A program made the translations under genes and the position numbers. The notes beneath the pieces are model-generated. The model made no database searches. It was not told the origin of the DNA and saw only the letters and a list, made by a program, of their open reading frames with translations. Positions 15,683 to 25,466 of a stretch of DNA of 64,000 bases are shown piece by piece; within the stretch, counting starts at the first letter, position 1, and each line of letters opens with the position of its first letter. The stretch spans positions 17,358 through 81,357 of the forward strand of contig JAHBSF010000018.1 of assembly GCA_019639255.1 (NCBI GenBank), written 5' to 3'. The stretch is from Acidobacteriota bacterium (GTDB taxonomy: Bacteria; Acidobacteriota; Blastocatellia; RBC074).

Positions 15683-17920
15683 ATGGGTCGCCGAGCCTCG
15701 TTGCATCTGATAAATAACGGGATTGAGCAGAGCTATTCGCTCGATGTATCCCGCTTTACGGTCGGTCGCATCAAGGAAAACTCCCTGACGATTCACGACC
15801 CTGCCATATCCCGTCACCACGCAGAATTCATCCGCTTGGGCAATGATGTGCTTCTTCGCGATCTTGGATCGACAAACGGAAGTTTTATAAACGGTGAGAG
15901 AATCTCGGAGCAGTTGATCGCAAACGGCGACATCATACGTTTCGGCCCGTCCGGATCGGAATATCGGATCGAGTTTATGACCGATGACGGGCTGCCCGCC
16001 GAACCCTCGACCACGCGACGCGGCACTACAGAAGATCTGATCAATTCACTATCCACCCATCTGAGGTCCACTCCCGGCGATCTGCACGAGGATGCAAGTC
16101 TCCGCTGCGTGCTGGCCGAAGCGCATCTGGCAAAGGGCGAAGCCGAAGAAGCATTGCGGATTCTTTCACGGTTCAGCGAACCAACGCATTTGCTCGCGCT
16201 GCCTACAGCGTATCGTGCAAGCATACTGCTGTGGATAGGGCGTGCACATCTGGAGAACAAACAACCGCATATTGCTACGGATGTCCTGGATCGCAGCCTT
16301 CACCTCGCGATGAAAATCGGGGATGAAAATTGTGCGGCGGAAGCCAGAGCGTCATATGGGCGCGCGCTTATGGGAGTAGGGGATCTGCTTGCAGCACGAG
16401 ATCAACTCAACCGTTCGATGCTTGTTGCGCGGCGCGGCGGGAACGCGCGACTGGGCGCCGAGGTGCATTTGTGGCTGGGAAAGGTGGACTGGAAGGACGC
16501 GGATTTCGACGGCGCCCGCTACAACTGGACCCGCGCCTCACGTCTTGCAGAGGGACTGAACGCGCCATTGCTTCAGTCGCGTGTCGCGGTTCAACAGGCT
16601 TTCGTGCTTTATGCCGAAGGTCGCCTCAAGGAGTCGGTTACGGCGTACGAAGCGGCGATCGAGCGAATTCGCACGCTCGGCAATACACCCCTTTTGCTCA
16701 AGGCATACGCCAACCTTTCGCGGGCCCTTGTCAGATTGGGGGCCTGGGCAGCAGCGCAGCGTCTGCTCGAAGACCGGCTGGGTCTCGGCAGAGGCTGCAA
16801 GATCAAGAAGTCTGTTGCTGTAGCGCTTACCGATCAGGCGGAACTGGAGCTGCTTCAGGGCAACCTACCGGCTGCTGTAGCCTCGATTGAGGAAGCCCTG
16901 GACATCCACGGTGAGCGTATTTACGCGCGTACGCAGCGCATTCTCGGGCGTATAAATGTAGTGCAGGGGAGAATACGCGAGGGCGTAAACGTGCTCGAAA
17001 TGGGGCTGGAAGCCGCGCGTGAGTCCGGTGCGCTTGAAGAACAGATCCTCATAGGATTGGAACTTGCGCTCGCACATATCGAAATCGGCGATATCGCATC
17101 GGCGCAATTACGCCTGAGCGAAGCCGAATCCGCTACGTCTCTGGATCCTGCCCTGACGCTTATGGGGCGCGCGCTTTTTACCCGCGGTTGCATAAACGCC
17201 GCCTCGGGTCAGGCGCCTGAAGCCAACAGATGTTTTGCCCAATCTCTTGCGATATTCCAGAACACGGGCGATCCGTATCGCGCGGGGCTGTGTCAGGAGG
17301 CTATCGGAGCGTTGCGCGCTAAAGTTGGCCGCGATGATTCGGCCAGAGCGCATTTTGAAGAAGCATATCGCCTGTTCGCCAAGCTCGGAGCCGAAATCGA
17401 TCTTCGGCGGATCGACGTGCGTTTGGCCTCGACGCGGATTTCAGCCGCTACGCCAGAAATTACTGCTTTGACCGCGCGCCTGTCACGCACGGCCAGGTTG
17501 TCTATGTCGCACCTTACGAGTTCGCTTACCTCCGGAGGGGAAGCGTACACTCAACCGTCTCAGGTTCTCGTAGCGGTCGCAAACGATGAATTGTCGACAT
17601 TGCTCATTCGAGGACTGGAGGTCGAGAATTATACGGTGGTAAGGGTTCAGGATGGTCGCTCTGCGCTGGAGAGCGCCACTGGCGGAAAACTCCATTTCGA
17701 TGTATTCGTGCTCGACGCCTTGCTCGAGCACCGTTCCGGGTTCGATGTATGTCGGGAACTTCGCAAGCGCAAGGATCAAACACCCGTGATCCTGCTTGGT
17801 TCAAGGCAGGGAGTCGAAGACAAAATCGAAGCGCTCCAGTCGGGCGCCGATGATTATTTGAGCAAGCAGAATCTGGTGTTCGAGGAATTGTTGGCGAAAA
17901 TCGACGCATTGTTGCGTTAA
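15683..17920 (+). CDS. FHA - TPR - receiver domain signalling protein
   Basis: About 745 residues. An N-terminal FHA domain (about 1-100) has an intact phosphothreonine-binding set (VGRIKENSL, SRHHAEF, STNGSFING). A long helical TPR-like region (about 140-600) carries repeated A/L/Y-rich 34-residue units. A C-terminal receiver domain (last ~120) has the phospho-acceptor Asp in VFVLDALLE and the conserved Lys in DYLSK. The receiver's first acidic pair is reduced to Asn-Asp and the Thr/Ser switch is Gly, so its chemistry may be altered. There is no DNA-binding output, so it probably acts by protein contact. The ATG at 15683 is preferred because the FHA domain begins at once; an in-frame ATG at 15626 would sit nearly at the predicted transcription start. 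Its divergence from the ATP-grasp run suggests a regulatory link. Confidence 0.86.
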   Translation: MGRRASLHLINNGIEQSYSLDVSRFTVGRIKENSLTIHDPAISRHHAEFIRLGNDVLLRDLGSTNGSFINGERISEQLIANGDIIRFGPSGSEYRIEFMTDDGLPAEPSTTRRGTTEDLINSLSTHLRSTPGDLHEDASLRCVLAEAHLAKGEAEEALRILSRFSEPTHLLALPTAYRASILLWIGRAHLENKQPHIATDVLDRSLHLAMKIGDENCAAEARASYGRALMGVGDLLAARDQLNRSMLVARRGGNARLGAEVHLWLGKVDWKDADFDGARYNWTRASRLAEGLNAPLLQSRVAVQQAFVLYAEGRLKESVTAYEAAIERIRTLGNTPLLLKAYANLSRALVRLGAWAAAQRLLEDRLGLGRGCKIKKSVAVALTDQAELELLQGNLPAAVASIEEALDIHGERIYARTQRILGRINVVQGRIREGVNVLEMGLEAARESGALEEQILIGLELALAHIEIGDIASAQLRLSEAESATSLDPALTLMGRALFTRGCINAASGQAPEANRCFAQSLAIFQNTGDPYRAGLCQEAIGALRAKVGRDDSARAHFEEAYRLFAKLGAEIDLRRIDVRLASTRISAATPEITALTARLSRTARLSMSHLTSSLTSGGEAYTQPSQVLVAVANDELSTLLIRGLEVENYTVVRVQDGRSALESATGGKLHFDVFVLDALLEHRSGFDVCRELRKRKDQTPVILLGSRQGVEDKIEALQSGADDYLSKQNLVFEELLAKIDALLR

Positions 17921-17948
17921 ATCGATCCACACGACATTGGGACAAAAA

Positions 17949-18043
17949 AGAGAGATGACGGAACAAACGAAATGAGACGGAACAAACGGAAATATTCAAC
18001 CTTTCCGTAATTTTCGTTTTATTTCGTTTGTTCCGTTATCTCT
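17949..18043. repeat. Dispersed palindrome, copy 5
   Basis: Arms AGAGAGATGACGGAACAAAC and GTTTGTTCCGTTATCTCTT. One G-A difference between the outer arms is tolerated by G-T pairing. Between two plus-strand genes. Confidence 0.9.
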
Positions 18044-18083
18044 TGTCTTACGCTTAGTACCAATCTCCTATAACTGAGGATCA

Positions 18084-19250
18084 ATGCGGATACTGATTAT
18101 CGGAGCAGGGCGGGTTGGTTGCGGAGCACTGGGCGTAGCCCTGGCCATGCAGGGGCATCAGCTTGTATTTGCTCTGAGAAACCCCAAACATCTTGAATCG
18201 CTCAATCGCCACGGTTATGACGTGGTTACCAAGGGAACCGTAGAGGCCACGGTTCCCGTACGCGGCGTGCACGCCGTCGACATTTCACATCCTGATTTTG
18301 CGCACGAAGTCGCAGCCGCCGACCAGATTTACACCTCTGTGAGGCCGGACAATCTGCCCGGTATTGCTCCCGTTCTGGCTGAAGCACTCGCTTTTCGAGT
18401 CCAATCCGATGTTCGCCAACCGCTCGATATATTCTGTTGCGAGAATCTCAAGAACGCCGGCTCGCAACTAGAACGCCTCATTTTTACTCAAATACCCTTT
18501 AACCGGGCACAGCAGATTCAGGAGCGCGTCGGATTCAATGCCGCAATTTCGGACCGTATAGTTTCGGGACAGGAAACCGATCCCGAAGGCAGACTCGTTT
18601 TTACCGCCGACGCCACGGGAGATGTGCTGTTTGACACGCTGCAACTGAAGGGAGAGTTTGATGTATTGCCTCCGTTCAAGGGACTCGACAACTTTCCCGC
18701 CTGTATAGAAGAAAAGCTTTACATTCTCAATTGCGGCCACGCAGTGTGCGCCTATATGGGGTATCTGCGCGGTTACAAATTCATCCACGAGGCTATGGCG
18801 GATGAGGAAATCAATCGCGCTGTAGTGGGAGCAATGTTTGAAGCCCAGCGCGCGCTTCAGAAAAAATATACCCGGTCATTCCACTACGCCGCATTTATAA
18901 ACGAGATACTCGCCAGTTTCGCGAATGCCGCGCTTCAGGACACCATAGCGCGTGTGGGCCGCGATCCCGTCAGAAAATTATCGGCCGACGATCGCCTTAT
19001 CGGTCCTGCAAAACTCGCTTATCGTTACGGCATTGAACCCGTCAACCTGATCCGCGGATGTGCGGCTGCGTTGAAGTTTGCGGACGTGGACGATTCTCAG
19101 GCCGTAGAGTTGCAGCGATTGATTCGCGAAGGGGGCGTTTCGAGAACCCTTGAAACCGTAGCCCAGCTCAAACCTTGGAATCCGATCGCCAACCTTATTC
19201 GCGACCGTGTCAAAATGCAGGAAGCGAAACCGAGGAATGCTCGGAACTAA
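18084..19250 (+). CDS. mtlD: Mannitol-1-phosphate 5-dehydrogenase-like protein
   Basis: 388 residues of the long-chain mannitol dehydrogenase family, which interconverts a hexitol (phosphate) and ketose (phosphate) with NAD. The N-terminal NAD-binding strand-loop reads IIGAGRVGCG (4-13). The catalytic K-x4-N-x2-H motif is present as KLYILNCGH near residue 210. A C-terminal all-helical domain with PVNLIRGCAAALKF follows. Length fits the ~380-residue MtlD type. There is no PTS mannitol transporter nearby, so the true substrate may be another sugar acid or polyol. A Shine-Dalgarno sequence (TGAGGA) precedes the ATG. It stands alone between two palindromes. Confidence 0.78.
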   Translation: MRILIIGAGRVGCGALGVALAMQGHQLVFALRNPKHLESLNRHGYDVVTKGTVEATVPVRGVHAVDISHPDFAHEVAAADQIYTSVRPDNLPGIAPVLAEALAFRVQSDVRQPLDIFCCENLKNAGSQLERLIFTQIPFNRAQQIQERVGFNAAISDRIVSGQETDPEGRLVFTADATGDVLFDTLQLKGEFDVLPPFKGLDNFPACIEEKLYILNCGHAVCAYMGYLRGYKFIHEAMADEEINRAVVGAMFEAQRALQKKYTRSFHYAAFINEILASFANAALQDTIARVGRDPVRKLSADDRLIGPAKLAYRYGIEPVNLIRGCAAALKFADVDDSQAVELQRLIREGGVSRTLETVAQLKPWNPIANLIRDRVKMQEAKPRNARN

Positions 19251-19259
19251 AACGGATTC

Positions 19260-19390
19260 AATGCGCGAAACGGCAAGAGAGATAACGGAACAAACGAAAT
19301 GAAACGAAAATTACGGAAAAGGTGAATATTTCCGTAGTTTTTCCGTCTATTTTCGTTTGTTCCGTTATCTCTCTTGCCGTCTCGCGCATT
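19260..19390. repeat. Dispersed palindrome, copy 6 (extended arms, convergent)
   Basis: The longest copy. Besides the core AGAGATAACGGAACAAACG arms, flanking bases ATGCGCGAAACGGCA and TGCCGTCTCGCGCAT also pair, giving a palindrome of about 130 bases. It fills the space between the convergent mtlD-like and TonB receptor genes. Confidence 0.92.
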
Positions 19391-19408
19391 TCGCGGCCAG
19401 GCCGCTTC

Positions 19409-22027
19409 TCAAAAGCTCAGCCTTAGACCTGTTTCCATCCTGCGCCCCGGCAAAGAAGCGATCGCAGTACCGAAAAACGGCGAGGTCCGCACGCCCGAAA
19501 ACGTCAGAGGATTGTTCTTGTTCAGGACGTTGAATGCCTGAACATAGAACTCCATTCTGTACCTTTTATTCGCCGCAGACATCGAGGGCATACCGCCAAG
19601 AATATCGCCTCCGTCGCCCGCGCGCACTACGCGAATCTGGGGACCCGCCGCCGCCGCGGCCTCTCTTGGTTTGCCCCATCCAAAGCCCCAACTCACGCGA
19701 CTGCTCATATCGAACCGAGCGGCGCCGCGTGCGCTGTTGCGGCCGAGTCCGGCGGGCCGATCGTTTATTATCGTATCCCCGTTGTCGTCAAAGCCGGTTG
19801 TAACGTTGTATGGCGTAGCTGAATTGTACTGAAGCGAAGTCCCCAGGCGCACGCCCCCCCACAAAGTCACGTTCGAGAACGCAAAGAACCTGTGGCGTGC
19901 ATCCGTCAGTGAAGGGCCGCGCTCGGCGCGCAGATTGAAGTTTTCGGCAGGAAGCGATGTTGGCGAATCCGCTTCATTGGTATTTTTGCCGATGAGGTAA
20001 TTTGCGCCCACAAAGAAGCGCCCGGGTTTGGCCCAGTTGAGGTTTGCAATGAACATATGCGTGAACTGATTTGCAGACGATTCGATCTGCGTCACATTGC
20101 CGAGCAGGGGATCGGGACGCGTGCCGTCAGGGAGCGGCGCGTTGATATTGCGGCCTCTCAGGAGGTGAACGCCGCGCTGGTAGCTGTAATTAAAGCGGGC
20201 GGATAGACCCAAAGGCAGTTGCCTCTCCAGTCCGAACGAAGTCTGGTAAATCGTCGGTTGCCTCAAATCGGCGGCCGATCGAATCCGGCTGGGCGGGAGC
20301 GTTACTGAATCACCACCCGTGTTCGGATCGGGATAACCGGGCTGTCGCACTACCAGATCCCGCTGCCGCAAGCCGTTGACGCGGAGCGTTTGATCATAAA
20401 TTTCAGCCGCGTACCAGTCGTAGAATACGCCTGCGCCGGCTCTCAAAGTCGTTTTACCGTTCTTGAAGGGCGACCACGCGAGCCCGAGCCGCGGGGCGAA
20501 GTTATTGCGATCGCCGAGAGTGTTTTGCCATTCGTGTCGAATTCCGAAACTCAGGGTCAGATTTGTTCGAACACGGAAATCGTCCTGCAGGTACGAACCG
20601 AGCTGGTATTGAGTAAACGAAACGTTTGGGTCTCCGATGCGCTGTGTGAAGGTGATGGGTCTGCCGGCGATAAAATCAGCGATGTTCGCAAATGTGAAAG
20701 TTCCGTTTATGTTGCGAAGATCCAGACTGCGGTTGCGCTGGATTTCAAAAAGTACTCCGGCGCGCATCAGGTGTTTGCCGAAAGCAAAATCCAGGTTTTC
20801 CGCAAACTCGATTTCCGAAATGCGGCGGCGGTTCTCAAGCTGTGCGCCGCCGGAGTTGAAAGCGTTTTGCACAATCAGCGTGGGCGAGTCGCTGATCGAG
20901 TCGATATTGCTTGAAAACCATCTTGCCTGAAACCGAAATTCGTTGACCAGATTGCCCATCACTACGCCGGAATCCGCGAGTCGGAACAGGTTCTCCGTCG
21001 TATCTGTGGAATAAGCGCGTTCGGGCAGATCGAAATCGCCGACGCCGAGGTTGTCGCGCCGCGTGGTGTTACGTTGAAATTCAACCCTTGAAGTGTGAGT
21101 TTTTGTCAAAGCATGCTCCAAACGGGCTGAAAGGTTCAGTCGTCTCCACGGGCGGAAGATCAGGTCGTTTATTCTTCCATCGGGAGTGGCTGCGAAAATG
21201 GTTTTCGAGTCGTATTCGTTTGCGCCGTCAGCGCTCATAAACAACGAAGTGCGGTTGCGCCAGATTGGGCCCCCAAGGTCAAAAGCGAATCGCCGGGTTT
21301 GCTCCGGTCCGCGGCGTTCGGCTATCGGGTTGCGAGCGTTGAGCGATTCATCCCTGAACCCGCCGTTAAATGTTCCATGCCAGTTCTCGATTCCGGGTTT
21401 TGTAAGAATGTCGACTGAGATGAATCCGGCGTCGTGATTTTCAGCCGCGTAAGGATTCATGCGAAACCGGATTTCGCGAATCTGATTCTTGGGCGGAAGT
21501 TTTCCGCCTCGAAAGCCGTTTACGCGCAGCGTGGCTCCGGGTCCCGCCATTGATCGAATGACGTTTTCAAGCTCGTCCGGATCGTCGGGCAGTTGTGCGA
21601 TCTGTTCGGCCGTAAGTACAGATGTAAATGCGTTGCCGCGCGGATCGGTGTTCGCTTCGTGTTTGTCGAGTTCAACCTGAATTTCCTCTTCTACCTGTCC
21701 AAGATCCAGTATAGCCTCGTACTGATTCTGACCCGATTGGACTATCACTTCACCTATGGTGCTTGTCGTGAAACCCTTCGCTGAAACGACAAGCTGATAA
21801 GCGCCCGCCGCCATCCGGTTGAACTGCGCTTCGCCGAGGGAATTGCTGCGTTGCGTTTGCGGTCGACTGCCCGGAGAGGAGAGTTTGATTTCTGCGCCGG
21901 GGATTGCCGCTCCCGTGGGATCTACAACGCGGACCCTGAGTGAGGCGCTTCTATCCTGAGCGGAAATAGAAATTCCGGCGGCCATCAGCAGCAGCAACCC
22001 GATGAATGCGTGGGACGTTTTTCGCAT
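19409..22027 (-). CDS. TonB-dependent receptor with carboxypeptidase-like domain
   Basis: 872 residues. A signal peptide (1-23) is followed by a carboxypeptidase-regulatory-like beta-sandwich (about 27-110, [16 protein letters not shown]), a plug region with [13 protein letters not shown], and a large outer-membrane beta-barrel ending in aromatic-terminated strands ([11 protein letters not shown]). The terminal Phe is the usual barrel assembly signal. This Oar-like type is abundant in Acidobacteriota; ligands are usually large or polymeric compounds. No TonB box is obvious. The next gene upstream is a secreted protein of unknown role on the same strand. The ligand is unknown. Confidence 0.88.
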   Translation of the reverse strand: MRKTSHAFIGLLLLMAAGISISAQDRSASLRVRVVDPTGAAIPGAEIKLSSPGSRPQTQRSNSLGEAQFNRMAAGAYQLVVSAKGFTTSTIGEVIVQSGQNQYEAILDLGQVEEEIQVELDKHEANTDPRGNAFTSVLTAEQIAQLPDDPDELENVIRSMAGPGATLRVNGFRGGKLPPKNQIREIRFRMNPYAAENHDAGFISVDILTKPGIENWHGTFNGGFRDESLNARNPIAERRGPEQTRRFAFDLGGPIWRNRTSLFMSADGANEYDSKTIFAATPDGRINDLIFRPWRRLNLSARLEHALTKTHTSRVEFQRNTTRRDNLGVGDFDLPERAYSTDTTENLFRLADSGVVMGNLVNEFRFQARWFSSNIDSISDSPTLIVQNAFNSGGAQLENRRRISEIEFAENLDFAFGKHLMRAGVLFEIQRNRSLDLRNINGTFTFANIADFIAGRPITFTQRIGDPNVSFTQYQLGSYLQDDFRVRTNLTLSFGIRHEWQNTLGDRNNFAPRLGLAWSPFKNGKTTLRAGAGVFYDWYAAEIYDQTLRVNGLRQRDLVVRQPGYPDPNTGGDSVTLPPSRIRSAADLRQPTIYQTSFGLERQLPLGLSARFNYSYQRGVHLLRGRNINAPLPDGTRPDPLLGNVTQIESSANQFTHMFIANLNWAKPGRFFVGANYLIGKNTNEADSPTSLPAENFNLRAERGPSLTDARHRFFAFSNVTLWGGVRLGTSLQYNSATPYNVTTGFDDNGDTIINDRPAGLGRNSARGAARFDMSSRVSWGFGWGKPREAAAAAGPQIRVVRAGDGGDILGGMPSMSAANKRYRMEFYVQAFNVLNKNNPLTFSGVRTSPFFGTAIASLPGRRMETGLRLSF

Positions 22028-22085
22028 ATTCTTTCGACTTTCAAAACGTAGGCAACGAATGCTTCCGATTCGATCAGGATGAAAC

Positions 22086-22130
22086 AGAGATATCGGAACA
22101 GACGGAAATGCACGGAACAGAAGAAAAGTT
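22086..22130. repeat. Half copy of the dispersed palindrome
   Basis: Only the left-arm-like part is present (AGAGATATCGGAACAGACGG and following); the mirrored arm is missing. It adjoins the stop codon of the minus-strand gene at 22139. Confidence 0.6.
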
Positions 22131-22138
22131 CGATTGCA

Positions 22139-23086
22139 TTACTTTTTCTCGAAAGTTTGAGGTTTGATTGCTGCGTTGACTTTCAACTTCTTGAAGGTGA
22201 CTTCTTCGGTTACATTCCCGTCGACCATCTTTGTGAGCGTGTGTGGAAACTCTACGCCGTTGACGCTTCGATAATCATCGAATGAAACCTGAAACTCTAC
22301 CTCGGGTGCGGCAGTTGCCTCAGCGGCCGATTTTTCGGCGTTTTCTTTGGCTTGTTTTTCGGCTTCTTCGCGGCTGCGGGCCCCCATCGATACGGTCTGC
22401 ATCATCACTCGCGGCTGACGCCCGCGATAGCTGATCATCAGAGGCTTGTGAGTGCTCTGGTCGATAAAAAGTCGCGTTGCAAAATTGTTCGGTCCGGTTA
22501 TATCAATCGCGTCCGCCTTGCCGTCGGGAGCTTCCGCTTCGCCCGCCCAGGAGAACTCGACCGGAAACGAAGCGGGTGCGGAAAGTAGCAGGCTCAGCAT
22601 AGTGCGCGCAAAATCTGAGCGTATCGAGTTTTCCATAGCCTTTTGCATCTGCGCCCGCATCTCGGGAGACTCGTTGTCACCGCCGCGCCTTATCATTACC
22701 ATTCCGCCCATACCGCCCGATTGCGAATCGCTCCAGACCTGTTCTCCGTTCAGAACATCGATACGCGTAATGGAAATATTCGGCATCGGATTCATCGTTT
22801 CTGTGCGTTTCACTTTGTCCGGGAGCAGAATCTCGTATTCGACCTCGCCTGCGGTCTCCCTGTCGCCCAGCAGTCGGCGGTAAGTGCCGCTGATCTGTAG
22901 CGATTGGATCGACTTCAGCTTGTTTTCGCCGCCCAGCGCCGCCTTGGCCTTTGCGATGAGTTCAGAAGCCTTTGCCTTTGCATCGGCGTCGCTCACTGCG
23001 TAATCAACGCCGTAATCGACGGCGGCGGCGCCAACCTGCCAGATCAGCGAAAGTAAAATCGTAAGTATCAGTGTGCGTTTCATCAT
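22139..23086 (-). CDS. Secreted hypothetical protein, LolA-like fold suspected
   Basis: 315 residues with a signal peptide (about 1-21). An early helical segment (ASELIAKAKAALGGENKLKSIQSL) is followed by beta-rich sequence (SGTYRRLL, EVEYEILLPDKVKR, VEFPHTLTKM). The pattern 'average over a sample, fitted basic lipid-like beta sheet' recalls outer-membrane lipoprotein-sorting (LolA-type) proteins common in Acidobacteriota, but the match is only by style. A region rich in Glu/Ala/Lys at 240-265 is probably a helical insertion. Two adjacent ATGs are possible, with TGGAG upstream. Precise function unknown. Confidence 0.7.
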   Translation of the reverse strand: MMKRTLILTILLSLIWQVGAAAVDYGVDYAVSDADAKAKASELIAKAKAALGGENKLKSIQSLQISGTYRRLLGDRETAGEVEYEILLPDKVKRTETMNPMPNISITRIDVLNGEQVWSDSQSGGMGGMVMIRRGGDNESPEMRAQMQKAMENSIRSDFARTMLSLLLSAPASFPVEFSWAGEAEAPDGKADAIDITGPNNFATRLFIDQSTHKPLMISYRGRQPRVMMQTVSMGARSREEAEKQAKENAEKSAAEATAAPEVEFQVSFDDYRSVNGVEFPHTLTKMVDGNVTEEVTFKKLKVNAAIKPQTFEKK

Positions 23087-23122
23087 TCGTTCTCCAGTTC
23101 TTGCTGATTAATCACTCCACAA

Positions 23123-23220
23123 AGAGAGATAACGGAATAGACGAAAGGAGACGAAAATTACTGAAGAGTCGAATATGTCCGTCTGTTCCGTCTTATTTCG
23201 TCTGTTCCGTTATCTTTCTT
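23123..23220. repeat. Dispersed palindrome, copy 8 (divergent region)
   Basis: Arms AGAGAGATAACGGAATAGACG and CGTCTGTTCCGTTATCTTTCTT. The AGACG variant of the left arm is matched by CGTCT in the right arm. It lies between divergent genes; the remaining 173 bases to the kinase start show no other feature. Confidence 0.9.
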
Positions 23221-23393
23221 CACTCTCACGACGGCCATAATGAACCAGCATTGAAGCCGATTGGTTAAGCCGCGGCAAAAGGTTTGTTAAGGATGTAAAA
23301 TCTTGGTTGCTCCGGATTTACGTCAGGAATGATCGTGTTATGATGCCCGCCGTGCCGCGAATACGGCATCATTCCGATGCAACGGGATTTGTT

Positions 23394-25466
23394 ATGAAAC
23401 TCTGGAGAAAAAGACCACCGCTGATTCTTCTGTTGACGTTGACGCTCCTTCTATTGCTTCCGATGCTCGCCTGGTTGCAATACCGCTGGCTGGGTCAGGT
23501 TAGCGCGGCGGAGCGTGAGAGAATGCAGGCCAACCTGCAGCGCGCAATAGCTCAGTTCAGGCAGGATTTCGACCGAGAGTTGACGCGCGCATTTTTCCAT
23601 TTTCAATCCGGTGGCGCCCACAGAAGCGCTTATCCTGCGGCTGACCTTGAGCAACTGCTCACCCAATGGAGGGAGCGCGCCCCTTTCAACCAACTTGTGT
23701 CTGATCTCTATCAGGTCGAATTATTCCGTAACGGCGAATCGCAAATATCGCGCTTCAACAGTACAGATTCCATTCTGGAGCCGATTGCCTGGCCTGAAGA
23801 TTTGACTGAATGGCGCGAACGCGCGAAGGATTCCCTCAGCAAACTGCCCCCTAATTTCCGATTTTTCTTTCAGGATGCTGATGCCAGGACGCGCGCCGCA
23901 GTCGAGAGTCTCGACCGGCTTCGAGTTGCCGGGCAAGACAATGAAAACATAAAGGGCAGGGAATCGCTGCCTCCATCAACGGCGCCCGGTATTCCGGTTC
24001 AACCCGGCGACAAAACAAGACATGTTATAAGCCTGATTGGACAAGCGGAAAGCGCAATCGGTCCAAATGTGGAGAGGATAATCGTGCAGGCGCCGGCCAT
24101 AGCCATTCCGATTCATCGCGGCGTCAATCCATCGGGAACTTTTCAAGAACCTGAGAGTGCCGGCTTCCTTATAGCGCGAATCGATCTGGATTACGTAAAG
24201 CGGGAGTTGCTGCCTGCGCTCGCGGAAAAGCATTTTGGAACCGAAACAGGGCTGGAATACAACCTTCTCGTTGCAAATCGGACCGAACCGCGCGAAGTAA
24301 TTTTCAGCACCGACCACCGTGCAGGTGAACCCGGGAATGCGTTGAAATCAGTCGGCGCCGGGGATGGAGAATCGGGGCTGCTATCGATTCGAATTGAAGA
24401 GTTCGGAAGTCTGCTGACCGAATCGCTCCCCTCCGGCCTGCAAGCGGGCGATAGGCCCGCCCCGCGAGGCGACCGCATGACGCTCAGGGTATTGAGTCGC
24501 AGCAGTACAATGGGCGCCGGGAATATTGTAATTCCCGAGATTGACGGTTACTGGCAGGTGTTTCTCAGGCATAAAGCAGGATCGCTCGAAGCCGCAGTAG
24601 TGGCGGTCAGGCGTCGAAGTCTCGCAATCAGCTTCGGAGTACTGCTGTTACTGGGAGTAAGCGCCGGTTTACTCGTGGTTTCGACGAGGCGCGCAACTCG
24701 GCTTGCTGAGCAGCAAATGGAATTTGTCGCCGGAGTTTCTCATGAATTGCGCACGCCGCTCGCGGTCATACGGTCTGCGGCTGAAAACCTTGCAGACGGT
24801 TATGTAGGCGATCCCGCTCAGGTAAAACGGTACGGCGCCGTAATCCGGGATGAGGGACGGAGGCTCACAGAGATGGTTGAGCAGGTGCTGGAGGTTGCAG
24901 GCGTACAATCGGGACGCAAGGCTTTTCAATTGCAACCCACCGATCCGCGAAGAATAGTCGAGCACGCGGTTGGGGCCTGTCGTATGTCGCTCGCTGAAAC
25001 AGATACTACGGTGGAAATGGAAATTGCAGACAATCTTCCATTGATCAGGGCGGATCAATCGGCGCTCAGCCGCGCCGTTCAGAATCTTCTGAGCAACGCT
25101 CAGAAATACGGCGGCGAGCAGCGCTGGATAGGATTGCGAGTCATATCGGTTGTCTCAAAATCCGGATCGGTGGGCGAGGTGAAAATCGAAGTGGCGGATC
25201 GCGGACTGGGGATTCCCGCTTCGGAAGTAAAAGAGATCTTCGAACCGTTTTATCGAGGACGAGAGGTTGTTGCAGCGCAAATCCACGGAAGCGGCCTGGG
25301 GTTGAGTCTGGTTAAACACATCGTAGATGCTCACGGCGGTCGCGTCGAGGTGCAGAGCGAAACGGGCGGAGGGACTACATTCACCATTGTGTTGCCGGCG
25401 GTTGAATCAATCGAACCCGCAGGCGAATCGGCCGTCAATTATGGACAAGCGAGTACTGCTCATTGA
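23394..25466 (+). CDS. Sensor histidine kinase
   Basis: About 690 residues. Transmembrane helix 1 (LILLLTLTLLLLLPMLAWL) is followed by a large periplasmic sensor region to about 410, then transmembrane helix 2 (LAISFGVLLLLGVSAGLLVV). The HisKA domain has the phospho-acceptor His in FVAGVSHELRTPLAV, and HATPase_c follows with NLLSNAQKYG (N box), ADRGLGIP (G1) and GSGLGLSLVKHIV (G2). The sensor does not match a domain I know. The ATG at 23394 is chosen because the basic stretch and first helix follow directly; an upstream in-frame start at 23307 adds an unlikely tail. Its end overlaps the response regulator by 26 bases, so the two form one cotranscribed pair. Confidence 0.92.
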   Translation: MKLWRKRPPLILLLTLTLLLLLPMLAWLQYRWLGQVSAAERERMQANLQRAIAQFRQDFDRELTRAFFHFQSGGAHRSAYPAADLEQLLTQWRERAPFNQLVSDLYQVELFRNGESQISRFNSTDSILEPIAWPEDLTEWRERAKDSLSKLPPNFRFFFQDADARTRAAVESLDRLRVAGQDNENIKGRESLPPSTAPGIPVQPGDKTRHVISLIGQAESAIGPNVERIIVQAPAIAIPIHRGVNPSGTFQEPESAGFLIARIDLDYVKRELLPALAEKHFGTETGLEYNLLVANRTEPREVIFSTDHRAGEPGNALKSVGAGDGESGLLSIRIEEFGSLLTESLPSGLQAGDRPAPRGDRMTLRVLSRSSTMGAGNIVIPEIDGYWQVFLRHKAGSLEAAVVAVRRRSLAISFGVLLLLGVSAGLLVVSTRRATRLAEQQMEFVAGVSHELRTPLAVIRSAAENLADGYVGDPAQVKRYGAVIRDEGRRLTEMVEQVLEVAGVQSGRKAFQLQPTDPRRIVEHAVGACRMSLAETDTTVEMEIADNLPLIRADQSALSRAVQNLLSNAQKYGGEQRWIGLRVISVVSKSGSVGEVKIEVADRGLGIPASEVKEIFEPFYRGREVVAAQIHGSGLGLSLVKHIVDAHGGRVEVQSETGGGTTFTIVLPAVESIEPAGESAVNYGQASTAH

